Below are positions 18,075-27,410 of a stretch of 64,000 nt of DNA, one piece after another. Below the pieces are notes generated by a model. It worked only from the letters and a program-made list of their open reading frames with translations. It did no database searches and was not told the origin of the DNA. Source of the stretch: Orientia tsutsugamushi (GTDB lineage: Bacteria; Pseudomonadota; Alphaproteobacteria; Rickettsiales; Rickettsiaceae); the NCBI RefSeq assembly GCF_900327275.1, contig NZ_LS398548.1, forward strand, positions 1,116,001 to 1,180,000, written 5' to 3'. Position numbers and translations under genes: made by a program. Positions within the stretch are counted from its first letter, which is position 1. The number at the start of each line of letters is the position of its first letter.

Positions 18075-18123
18075 AAATAATAATTTTATAAAAAAGATGT
18101 AAGTTTTTATAAAATTATTATTT
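18075..18123. terminator. Perfect 20-bp inverted repeat at the 3' end of IS110
   Basis: Positions 18075-18094 are the exact complement of 18104-18123, with a 9-base loop. It overlaps the transposase stop (18118-18120). It could terminate transposase transcription or be a structural IS end; A/T-only arms resemble a rho-independent terminator usable in both directions. Confidence 0.65.
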
Positions 18124-19089
18124 CTGATTGATTAAAACATTAGGATTAAAAGGAGAATTATGCTTTAAAACACCATAAATGATATGTAATAACTTACGCA
18201 TAGCGGCAATAAGGATAAGCATTTTGGGTTTGCCAGTATCAGACAAACGTTGAGAAAATTGCTTGATAATACAATTATGTCTTAAGGCAGACATAGCAGG
18301 CATATAAAAAGACTTACGTAGATCTGAATTACCAGTTCTAGAGATTATACTAGCCCCCCGCACGGAACTGCCAGATTGACGATGCTTAGGATTAAGACCT
18401 ACAAAAGCTACAACTTGTTTAGCAGAACTAAATTTCTCAATATCTGCTAAAAAAGCAAGAACTACAGCCTGTGTTTTTGCTCCTATGCCTGGTATTGACT
18501 CAAGTAACATAGCCTTATTATGAAGATCTTTGTTATTTTTAATATGGTCATTGATTAGTTGTTCAATTTCTTTAATTTGTGTTTCAAGAAATTCAATATG
18601 CATTTGAATATTATTAGCAATTGCTTTAGAAGCTCCTTCTAATCTATTTGTTTCTTGTGTTTTATGCTTAATTAAAACATTCAGGCGATTAACTAGCTGC
18701 TGTAGTTCTTGAATATAAAGAGGCTGTGGATACCATGCTTCCGGTTTCATTGCTTTGCAAAAATCTGCTATTAATACACTGTCTGCTTTATCTGTTTTTG
18801 TACGACTAAGTTTACTCATTGCAAAACCTTTAATACGGGCAGGATTTACTACGCTTACTTTATAACCATAATCGTACAGATATTTAGCTAAATTTTTCCA
18901 GTAGATACCTGTTGCTTCCATACAAACATGTCCAGTTCCTCTGCTTTTTAACCATGTTACTAATTTGTTAAACCCTTCAGAATTATTATTAAATTTTCTT
19001 GTTTGAACTTTATTATTAATTAACACAGCTGCATCAAATGTCTCTTTAGAAACGTCAATTCCTACAATTATACTATTCATAATCACCAA
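18118..19089 (-). CDS. IS110 transposase (DEDD type)
   Basis: 323 residues, intact. The N-terminal RuvC-like DEDD domain shows IIVGIDVSKETFDAAV, CMEATGIYWKNLA and SRTKTDKADSVLIADF. The C-terminal transposase_20 domain has LLESIPGIGAKTQAVVLAFL and FVGLNPKHRQSGSS with the conserved serine region. The start is probably ATG 19080 (MNSIIVGID), 3 codons inside the longest frame. It is the only transposase in the window that appears fully functional. IS110 members use a bridge RNA encoded in the flanking non-coding end to choose target and donor. Confidence 0.9.
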   Translation of the reverse strand: MVIMNSIIVGIDVSKETFDAAVLINNKVQTRKFNNNSEGFNKLVTWLKSRGTGHVCMEATGIYWKNLAKYLYDYGYKVSVVNPARIKGFAMSKLSRTKTDKADSVLIADFCKAMKPEAWYPQPLYIQELQQLVNRLNVLIKHKTQETNRLEGASKAIANNIQMHIEFLETQIKEIEQLINDHIKNNKDLHNKAMLLESIPGIGAKTQAVVLAFLADIEKFSSAKQVVAFVGLNPKHRQSGSSVRGASIISRTGNSDLRKSFYMPAMSALRHNCIIKQFSQRLSDTGKPKMLILIAAMRKLLHIIYGVLKHNSPFNPNVLINQK

Positions 19090-19743
19090 ATTTTATGTTA
19101 AATATCTCAAAACCAACCTTGTAAATACAGGCTTTTTGCCTAAGAATACCGTCCGGTTTTTAATTAAAAAAGCTAGTTACTTATCTATAGAACAGGCTAT
19201 TAGCCTTAGGAACGCTACTGTATACTAGCTTTCTTTTGTGCTATTGCTATAATCTTTTATTTTATTGCAATTTCACTTATTTTTATCATACAAGGAATGC
19301 TCGAATATATGCTAAAGCACATTCATCAACGAGATATGTTAAAGCTTTGGGAAGAGTTTCTAATAAAGTTCAAACATGTTTTAATACTTGATAAAGAAAA
19401 AGGCTATATTTACCTAAGATCATTTTTATGGTATACTGATACTAAATTACTAGAGAGTCAGCAACCAGAATTAGAGCAGGTTCTGGCTAAGTATTTATCT
19501 GAAGAAGAAAAAGGTAATATTATGAGAACTATTGCTGCAAAATATATTGATGAAGGTATAGAGATTGGCGAGACTAAAGGCAGAGCTGAAGGCATAGCTA
19601 AAGGCAGAGCTGAAGCCGCACAAGAGCTTGCAAGGAACTTATTAAAAGCTGGCTTTTCAGTTGAATTTATTTCTGAAAATACTGGATTGTCAAAAGAAGA
19701 AGTGATTAATTTAAAAAATAACATAGAGTATTAATTTTTCGAA

Positions 19744-22233
19744 TTAATACTCTACTAACTTAAGTTTTTTGAGCAATTTATATTCACAAACAAAAGCTGT
19801 ATTTAAGTTTTGTAGCTGCATAGTTAGTTTTGTGATAGGAAAGTTACCAGCAAGCTTTACATAACAAGTTAGGTCTGGTAGGTTCATAATTTCAGATGGC
19901 ATAACTAAAATCTTTTTACGCTCAACATTATTCATATTTACTCCATCTCGCATAGTATTTGATCCATATGACAAGTTCTCTTGAGTTTCAATTATCTCTT
20001 GCTCACCTAGTGTTAATGCTGATTTATAAGCTGTAACCTGATCACTAACTCGAAAAATAAATTTACTATTAAACAAATCCAGCATAGAAGCACATTCAGC
20101 AGCCCCATATATTGCTTCTAATTGATGAATGTTCTGCAATCCAGCAACAAAGCAGCCTCCATACTTTCTACTTTCAGCCAAAGCAACTGGTAAAGACGAA
20201 ACTTTTTGTAGAGCTGGCAGTTCATCAAGTATAAACCACATGTTTTTGTTATCATGATTAGGATTTCTACACATCAAAGCCTTGATAGCTATGCTTATCC
20301 AAGCTGAAATAAGTGGGCATAAAGTAGCTCTTTGATTTGGGTTAGCTGTGATAAATAGCCAGCCAGTTTCATTTGAGTTACTAAACCATTCCTTGATGCT
20401 AAAACTACCTCCAGGCTTTAAATATTGTAGCGAAGTAATATTCTTTCCAAGAGTAGATTGAATTCCTGCAGAAGTTTCGAGCGCGCTTTCGCTTATAATA
20501 CCTGATACAGCTGTGTTTCTAAAAGCTTTTGCAAATTGTCTATTATCAGAGTAAATGATTGTATGAATTAATTTTATGATATCTTTATCATCCTGATATA
20601 GCTTCAATGCTTCAGACAAAACTAATTCAGCATTTTTAGCAAAAAAGTCATCAAGTTTAGGAGTATAATTACTAAAACTACTCGCTATATCATGAAAATC
20701 AGCTGCTTCAAAACAATCATTCCAAGGCAACCATTGTTCACTAGACTTCTTTTGAAACTAGAGAATGATGTAGAATGGTGTTATAAAAATCTAATTTGAA
20801 GTAATAATGAAATTAGATCAGATTAAAGAGTTAAAGGATGAAAAATTTCGTCGATTAACAGGAGTAAGGAAGAGGACATTTTCAAAGATGGTGGATATTT
20901 TGAGGAAAGCTGATGGTCTTAAGAAATCAAAAGGTGGACGTAAAAATAAGCTCAATTTGGAGGAACAGTTGCTGATGGTGTTAGAATACCTTAGAGAATA
21001 CCGTACTTATTTCCATATAGGTCAGAACTATGGAATTAGTGAAAGTTCAGCATATAAAGCTGTAAAATGGGTAGAAGACACCCTAGTTAAACACGCAAAC
21101 TTTGCTCTTCCAGGCCGTAAAGCTTTAATGAAGAGTGATATGAATTATGAAGTAGTCTTGATTGATGATACTGAGAGTCCTATAGAAAGACCTAAAAAAA
21201 ACAAAAATTCTATTATTCAGGAAAGAAGAAAAGGCATACACTAAAAACTCAAATAGTGGTAGATAAGAAAACGCGCCAAGTAATATGTACAGATTTTTCT
21301 AACGGTAAAAAACATGACTTTAGATTATTTAAGAAATCCAAAATTCTTATCCATCCTAAGGTAAAAGTGATTACTGATACAGGATATCAAGGCATACAAA
21401 AAATTCACAATAATTCTGAATTACCAAAGAAAAAAAGCAAGAAAAATCCTTTAACTAAAAATGATAAAAAGAATAATCGGTAGATTCGCAGGAGAAAGAG
21501 TTGTAAATGAAAACGTTATTGGTGCGCTAAAACGCTTCAAAATTATTGCTGACAAATATCGAAATAGACGTAAAAGATTCTCTCTTAGATTTAATTTGAT
21601 CTCTGGCATTTATAATTTTGAACTACTTTAACCAGTTTCGAAATAGGTCAACTATTTTTTTCCAAAGGATTAAGCAGCTTATCACATTTAGGATCAAAAA
21701 ATCTATCAATAAAAGTTCCAGTTGTGTCTACAATTATTGCTCGATCTTTGTGTAATCGAATTTGTGGTAGCAGTTCATTAAGCATATTGGTTTTACCAGT
21801 ACCTGTTGTTCCAGTAATCAGAATGTGCAGCCTTTCACTATTCTTTACTAATGGCAAGCCTGCAAAACAGATTTTTGAGGCCTTTTTAGCGCTTTTTAGC
21901 ATTTTAGATAGGTATTTCAGCGCCTCTAATTTTGGCCTTAATAATCGTGTTTTTGCCTTGAGATGTAAAGAAAACAATTGAGATTATCACACCAATAGCA
22001 AAAACAATTAAGCTTTCTAACAATGCTGAATTGATTAGGAATTCCCATAATTGCTGTATTTTAAATCCATGTTGGCCTGTATAAAACTCATGCAAAAAGT
22101 CTTGAGCATTGAGGTGCATCCATTTTTTAAACCTTAAACTATAAAACTTAATGCCTATTTGATCGATATCATAAAAATGCTCACCAATTGCTAGCTTAAG
22201 CTGCACATATCTTTCAATTACAAAATAATACAA
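19744..22233 (-). pseudogene. traD: traD: F-type coupling protein, split by IS5-type element and frameshifted
   Basis: Minus strand, three pieces. 21904-22233: N-terminal membrane part (YDIDQIGIKFYSL, LIVFAIGVIISIVFF). A frameshift near 21905-21930 leads to the 21650-21920 part with Walker A HILITGTTGTGKTNMLNE and DTTGTFIDRFFDP, ending at PLEKNS. After the IS (20743-21649) the protein resumes SEQWLPWNDCFEAADF and continues through GGSFSIKEWFS, WLFITANPNQ, MWFILDELPALQKV (Walker B), YGGCFVAGLQ to 19744. This matches TraD of F-type systems, which feeds relaxase-DNA to the pore. About 50 N-terminal residues are missing where it abuts traH. Removing the IS restores LNPLEKNSEQWLPWNDC in frame. Confidence 0.88.
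20743..21649 (+). mobile_element. IS5-type insertion sequence, copy B (inactive) inside traD
   Basis: About 907 bp, near-identical to copy A and in the opposite orientation. ORF1 20807-21244 (MKLDQIKELK..., FHIGQNYGISESSAYKAV) is complete to RRKGIH. ORF2 is entered by a -1 shift at GAAAAGG, begins KRHTLKTQIVVDKK and is broken near 21478 (frameshift before RFAGERVVNENV). ACTA flanks both ends on the plus strand and is the likely target duplication. Confidence 0.85.
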
Positions 22234-23291
22234 ACTGCTCAGAAATACTTTTTGATATACCAGAAATAGATTCTAATGTGATATAATCATAAATTGGAAA
22301 TATATCTCCAATCGAAGATAAAAAGGCTATTTCATGGTTACTAAATTCAGTATTATAATCAAACTTATTTTTTAGATTAGTCAATTGTTGTTTAGCTTTA
22401 CCTGCATAAGACTGCTCTGGTGATATTGTTATATTTCGTCGCAAGCTTGGATGCAAGCAACTGACATTATCACAACTGTAAATCGAGGCTGATTCTCCGC
22501 CTTTTAAATGACTAATCCAACTTTTTTCATCCTGAGCTAATGAGTCATAAAAGTGTACATTATTGTTTGTAACCACGATAGTGCCAGTCATAGACATGAT
22601 TGAATCATGCATATCTGATGGTATTCCAACCTTTGCTGCTGCTTTAGTGAAGATGTTATAATCATTCTAGCATTAGCTCTGAATCCTTATTTTGTGCTTG
22701 TCGCAGAGCTTGTTTTTGAGCTAAATCATTACGACATTTTTTACTAGCAGCAAAATAATCAAATCCACTTTGTGACTGTATATCACGGCAAACAGCTTCT
22801 CTCATAGCCCAGTTTCTTGGTAAAGCTGTAGCAAATAATGCTTTTGTTAATTCACAATCTCCTTTGGCAAATTGATTCATCTCCATTGCTAGATTACGCA
22901 AGTCCTTGAGAGCGTTCTCAATCTGTGGAGCAAATGTTTTTAATCCTAATGAAAATGCATAAACTTTAGCTTGAGAACCAATGTTTTTCATTAGTTGAAC
23001 TAATTCTTCTCCAGAAATAACAGAGAAGCTACCAAGATAGGCGTCAATACCGCTACAGCTCATGTTTAAAGATGGTGGAGTTATAGCAAATGGCTGAAAG
23101 GATGTTTGGCTTGTTCGAGCAGACAATCCACCAGCTGCATAATATCCAGCCGCTTGATCTTGATATGATCCAGATCTAGTAACATTAACACTCATTCCTT
23201 GAAATACGTTTTCGATATTCCAAGCCAGTGATACTGGAGCTTGTAGCAATAATAGCATTGTAATAGCATAAACTCTAATTCTGATGCTCAT
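22214..23291 (-). pseudogene. traH: traH: pilus assembly protein, frameshifted and C-terminally truncated
   Basis: The N-terminal piece (22662-23291) starts with a signal peptide (ITMLLLLQAPVSLAW) and has QDQAAGYYAAGGLSARTS, CSGIDAYLGSFS and DCELTKALFATALP, the TraH/ConjTraH family. A short deletion near 22660 shifts frame after KDSELMLE; the next frame gives DYNIFTKAAAKVGIP and the 22214-22612 piece ending at FLSSIGDIFPIYDYIT. About 100 C-terminal residues expected for TraH are missing and the sequence passes straight into traD, so traG is absent. The start ATG overlaps the traF stop (ATGA). Confidence 0.85.
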
Positions 23292-23417
23292 CTAGTCTCC
23301 AATTTATGATAATATCTATCGATTGCTAGAATATTGTCGATAATTTTATCTTCAGAGATTATGCCTCTAGCTACTGCATATATTTTTTTACCATCGCTAG
23401 CTACTAGGTATAACACA
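23288..23417 (-). pseudogene. traF: 3' remnant of traF
   Basis: Minus-strand codons read VHVLYLVASDGKKIYAVARG then SEDKIIDNILAIDRYYHKL and stop in an ATGA overlap with the traH start, the usual traF-traH order of F-type systems. Everything upstream was removed at the IS982 pair (23418). TraF is a periplasmic thioredoxin-like pilus-assembly protein. Confidence 0.7.
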
Positions 23418-24375
23418 TGTACAACGCTAATTTAGGATAAGTGATTAGAAGAGAAAGAAGAAGAGATAAGATAGGGATTAAGTTTGGAGATGGAATAACT
23501 AGCAAGAGAAGCAATTATATGAACAAAGAAGTTAATATGAGAGCGATGTCGAGTATGCTCTAAATGCATGTGTTTTTTTAGTACATTAAAGACAGACTCA
23601 ATTAAGGAACGTTTATTTAATAAAAGCTTATCATCTATGTCCAATAAATATGTTTTCATATCTTTACGAAGATTAGTAAATAAACGTAGACCATTGGAGA
23701 ACAAAAGAATACTTTTGTTTACCAAGCTATAGTACGATAATACAACTATTACCTAGAATGTTGCTACCATTAGCCGTATTAATGCATTATCTGAAAGGAG
23801 AAGAGACTGGTATATATTACATCGATTCTACAAAGTTAGCAATTTGTCATAACAAACGTATTTCCAGCAATAGAGTTTTTAACAGATTTTCTAAAATTGG
23901 TAAGAGTAGCTATGGCTGGTTCTTAGGTTTTAAGCTGCATCTCATAATTAATAATAAAGGTGAAATAATGTCAGTTAAAATTACTAAAGGCAATAAAAGC
24001 AATCTATCTGTAGCTTCAGTTATTTCTAAAGGCTTATCTGGTAAATTGTTTGGTGATAAAGCTTACATATCTAAAGAGTTATTTCATCAACTGTTCTCCA
24101 ATGGTCTACGTTTATTTACTAATCTTCGTAAAGATATGAAAACATATTTATTGGACATAGATGATAAGCTTTTATTAAATAAACGTTCCTTAATTGAATC
24201 TGTCTTTAATGTACTAAAAAAACACATGCATTCAGAGCATACTCAACATCGCTCTCATATTAACTTCTTTGTTCATATAATTGCTTCTCTTGCTAGTTAT
24301 TCCATCTCCAAACTTAATCCCTATCTTATCTCTTCTTCTTTCTCTTCTAATCACTTATCCTAAATTAGCGTCCTA
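23418..24375. mobile_element. Two IS982-type copies in head-to-head inverted arrangement
   Basis: The plus-strand copy (23758-24363) has YIDSTKLAICHNKRISSNR, SSYGWFLGFKLHLIINN, LFGDKAYISKELFHQL and LRKDMKTYLLDIDDK, an IS982 DDE transposase lacking its first ~90 residues. The left 290 bases (23418-23710) are an inverted near-copy of its 3' end, so both outer ends carry the same terminus (AATTTAGGATAAG / CTTATCCTAAATT). Neither transposase is complete. Confidence 0.8.
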
Positions 24376-24937
24376 ATACTATCAATATTACTGTTTTTGC
24401 TGTAGGAAATGAATGATTTTTATCTGTTGCTATACTAGAACTACTTATTGTATCAGCAAATTTTGCACTATTAATATTATTACTGTCATAGTACTTTATG
24501 TTACACAAAATTTCTTGTAGAATTTTTAAATTAGATCCAATTATTTTACAAATTTTTATACTGTAATTAGCCTTTCCAGCAGGAGTTAAAGCGTATATAA
24601 TTTCATCTTTAGATATAACATTACTTGGTGTTAATATTTCTTGATCTGTACATTTAGGTAAATCAGAGTTAAGTGCTCATGTAAAAGAGAGTATTATATC
24701 ATAATCTTCTACAAACTCAAGAAAGTGAGGCTTAATGTTAAAATTACATATAAATAACATTTTTGTATTAGTCAAGTTGAATGAAGGTAGCAATCTCATT
24801 ACAGTTATTTTGCAGTCAAAGGTTGCTGGAATATAGTTTTTAATACACCACTCTGCATATTTGATAGTAATGTTTGCTACTGAAATTGCTCCATTTCCTA
24901 TAAAGTTATAAATATTATTAAACATCATTACAATCAT
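24376..24937 (-). pseudogene. Unrecognised gene, interrupted by TGA and cut by IS982
   Basis: The minus-strand frame begins at 24937 (MIVMMFNNIYNFIGNGAI...) and reaches an in-frame TGA at 24677-24679. The same frame then continues ALNSDLPKCTDQEILTP, DEIIYALTPAGKANYSIKI and CNIKYYDSNNINSAKFAD up to the IS982 boundary. I recognise no family. It is not the missing part of traF, since no thioredoxin-like CxxC is visible. Confidence 0.45.
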
Positions 24938-25012
24938 AATTAATTAATAAAAATTAACTAACTATAGAATTAACTTAACAAATTCTCAATTGTTTATTAA
25001 ATTAACTAGTAT

Positions 25013-25130
25013 TAAGCTCACAGTATTTATTTAGCTTTATGGTAATTTCTGGTAATCCAAGGTATTCAGCAAGAGGTATAGTTTCTTTCCTTTTTTTTAG
25101 TAGCTTTATAAATATAGCTTTAATATGTCC
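25013..25130 (-). pseudogene. spoT: spoT-like hydrolase 3' remnant
   Basis: The sequence matches the 3' end of the ppGpp hydrolase gene at 14553-14690 (text encoding LAEYL and KLNKYCE is recognisable) but is shortened and frameshifted. Confidence 0.6.
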
Positions 25131-25159
25131 AAACTACTAAAACACAATTATAATAATAA

Positions 25160-25313
25160 GATGAAATAGCAAGCTAGACAGAATAAATGTTATAATACTG
25201 CTGAAATAATTATTGCTAAATACCGTAATGGGCCAGTTGGTACAGTAAACTTACACTATGATAATCAGTATTCCAAATTTGATAATATTGTTAAAAACTC
25301 TCAGCAATGCTAA
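25160..25313 (+). pseudogene. dnaB: dnaB 3' remnant on the plus strand
   Basis: Codons read ARQNKCYNTAEIIIAKYRN then GPVGTVNLHYDNQYSKFDN and IVKNSQQC stop, the last ~50 residues of the DnaB-like helicase. It is in inverted orientation to the full gene at 27262-28698. Confidence 0.8.
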
Positions 25314-25544
25314 TAAGCGCTAGATTATGCATAAGATAAAAAAATGCTGGTTCAAAAAAAAATTACAGCAAAATTTTACTCATTAACACCAGAGATATAC
25401 AACTTAAGGTTAGTTTTAGCATCGTGATAATTGAATCAAAAATTTTATAGTTTAATTTGCTTCTTTTTCAGTTTTTATCTAGGATTGGAGTATACAGAAA
25501 GTTTAAATTATGGTATAATTTATTAATAACCATTTAGAGATGGA
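25160..25544. repeat. Left arm of a ~385-bp inverted repeat (partner 27022-27410)
   Basis: The dnaB end plus ~230 bases of downstream sequence, up to AACCATTTAGAGATGGAA at 25530-25545, recur as the reverse complement at 27022-27410 with roughly nine in ten bases equal by eye. The two arms enclose a spoT remnant and the pseudo-integrase. Confidence 0.8.
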
Positions 25545-25546
25545 AA

Positions 25547-25699
25547 ATGATAGATTTTTATAGTGAGAGCTTAATAAATAAGCTGTTCAGAACCAATGTA
25601 AGATTTAATACCAAAATTGATCTTGATAGAGTTGAAAAAGCAATATTTTATGCTAAAACATTACGTAATAATAAAGCTACAAATACATATCAAATATAA
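25547..25699 (+). pseudogene. spoT: spoT-like hydrolase N-terminal remnant (50 aa)
   Basis: Encodes MIDFYSESLINKLFRTN then IDLDRVEKAIFYAKTLRNN, matching residues ~5-50 of the hydrolase at 14541 (INKLLDKLDL, NLDKVKKAIFYVKKYHGN), then stops before the HD motif. It probably marks the first cargo gene next to the integrase end of a RAGE. Confidence 0.6.
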
Positions 25700-26050
25700 A
25701 GAAGAAAAGTTAATTTTTGTTAACTTCTACACTTGATAGAACCTACTATTAACTTATGTTAACTTTTATTAATATTTTTTAATCAAGCTTTAACTTTAAC
25801 TATAAATATATTTGTAATATTTATTAATATAACAAAAAAATTAAGACAAAAGGTAGAAAAAAATTCAGGAAATTGGGGGCCAGTTTTCAATCTAAAGGTT
25901 AAGATGATGGTGAAAAATATATACCAACTCAAGGTTGATAAAGCGGTTTGGAAGTCAGGTATATTATAAACAAATTAGTATAAAAATTTGATTCAAATAA
26001 AGAGAATAATATAGATACTTTGTTTAGGTAATTGTAATATAAATTAATAT
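25685..26050. repeat. RAGE terminal non-coding repeat upstream of the integrase
   Basis: About 340 bases that recur in the same orientation at about 58775-59090. Shared landmarks are AAGAAGAAAAGTTAATTTTT, TAGAACCTACTATTAACTT and ACAAATTAGTATAAAAA. Here it leads to the integrase pseudogene; at 58.8 kb the integrase is gone. It probably corresponds to the att/integrase-promoter end of a RAGE. Confidence 0.65.
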
Positions 26051-26061
26051 ATGGTGTAATT

Positions 26062-27037
26062 ATGGAATCAATATCATTAACATTAAAGTTAACAAATAAG
26101 TTACTAAGAAAAATAAAAATTCCAACTGAAAGAACATCAATCATCCAGGATAAAATTGAACCAGGACTTAAATTAAGAATATCGCCGACAGGAAGAAAAA
26201 CATAGTCTTTTGAAAAAAAATTTAGAAAAGAAGGGATAAAAATAACGATAAGTGTATTTCCAGATTTATCTATTAAAGAAGCTAGAAAAATAGCAAGAGA
26301 ATTAAAGAGATTAATGACGAACGGAATAAATTCAAGAGAAGTAAAATGTTAACAACAGATAGAAGAAAATGAGAATCGTATAAAAGAAAGAGAAAGAAAA
26401 GCTAACGATATTACATTTAAAGAGCTGTGTTATAAGTATATTGAAGAGTATGCCAAAATATATACTATAAACTTGCAGAAAGATGCTGCAAGAATATATA
26501 ATTATGGGAAACTGTTATTTTTAAAAAAGATAAGAGAGATTAAAAGTAATGATATTGAACCAATATTTAATGATATCAGCAAAGAGGGAAAATATGCGAC
26601 AGCAAATCTATTGCTAGCAACCTTACGCACTATATTTAATAAGGCAATAAAATGGAGATTAATAGAAAACAATCCTACTCTAGAAATAGAGCAGCATAAA
26701 CTGCAGGCAAGAGAGAGACGTCTAAGTTACGATGAAATGGATAGATTTTTACAAGTATTATGTGGAGAAGCAAGTCCGTTGATAAGAGATTTTGCATTAC
26801 TAGCGTTATATACTGCAGCTAGAAAAAGTAATGTGTTAGAGATGGAATGGGACAATATAGATTTTGAAAGAAAAATATGGCATATACCAAAAAACTAAGA
26901 ACGGAAAGGCGCAAAATATACCATTAACAGATGAGGCAATGGAAATATTGCAAGCAAGGAAATTAACATCTAAAAGTAAATGGGCGCTACCAAAAGCGGG
27001 CACTTGGAATATCCTTATTGTCCCATTCCATCTCTAA
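26062..27037 (+). pseudogene. int: Tyrosine recombinase (P4-type integrase), decayed and 3'-truncated
   Basis: From ATG 26062 the frame gives MESISLTLKLTNKLLRK and PGLKLRISPTGRKT, then TAG (26203) and TAA (26350); it continues FKELCYKYIEEYAK and the 26473-26898 segment with LREIKSNDIEPIF-like core-binding sequence and LALYTAARKSNVLEMEWDNI, which carries the catalytic Arg of box I (AARKSNVLEM). A one-base A insertion near 26893 shifts frame to TKNGKAQNIPLTDEAMEIL. The frame is cut near 26998, before box II (HxxR) and the Tyr. The last ~40 bases are a short inverted integrase-like piece. Confidence 0.85.
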
Positions 27038-27410
27038 ATGGTTATTAATAAATTATACCATAATTTAAACTTTTTGTATACTCTAATCTTAGATAAAAAC
27101 TGGAAAAGAAGCAAATTAAATTATAAATTTTTTGAATTCAGTTATCACGATGCCAAAAAAACCAATCTTGAGTTGCATATCTTTGGTGTTAATGAGTAAA
27201 ATTTTGCTGTAATTTTTTTTTTGGACAAGCATTTTTTCATTTATGCATAATCTAGCGTTTATTAACATTGCTGAGAGTTTTTAACAATATTGCCAAATTT
27301 AGAATACCTACTATTATAGTGCAACTTCACTGTACCAACTGGCTCATTACGGTGTTTAGCAACAATTATTTCAGCAGTGTTATAACATTTATTTTGTCTA
27401 GCTTTCCATT
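27022..27410. repeat. Right arm of the inverted repeat (partner 25160-25544)
   Basis: Reverse complement of the left arm. It contains the 3' end of the complete dnaB copy 2 and its downstream sequence, and ends inside the integrase scar at AGAGATGGAA/TTCCATCTCT. Confidence 0.8.

Larger units (their letters stand above)
18045..19289 (-). mobile_element. IS110-family insertion element
   Basis: The element carrying the transposase at 18118-19089, with ~200 bases upstream of the transposase (typical IS110 non-coding bridge-RNA side) and a short downstream end with a hairpin. Boundaries are inferred from where the Rpn reading frame is lost and resumed and are good to a few bases. No terminal inverted repeats are evident, as expected for IS110. 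Confidence 0.75.
17542..19734 (+). pseudogene. Rpn family (YhgA-like) nuclease gene split by an IS110 element
   Basis: The 5' part (17542-18044) encodes DSLAKTIMSDPVAAQEFLEYY, YSDIVYKVATKKHG and YILIEAQSTVDYW, the PF04754 Rpn/YhgA nuclease domain with D...E-x-Q catalytic residues. It breaks after EIVRKKH. The 3' part (from about 19290) resumes with GMLEYMLKHIHQRD and ends with an AEGI/AKGRAE repeat zone and a helical tail (GLSKEEVINLK), shared with the Rpn at 13469. Joining the two parts gives one continuous ~310-residue protein, so the split is recent. The 3' gene end lies only 9 bases from the convergent traD stop. Confidence 0.85.

Noticed and set aside
26473-26898. Stand-alone short integrase gene
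   Set aside because: The same frame continues upstream to 26062 with two stops and downstream after a one-base shift; it is part of one pseudogene.
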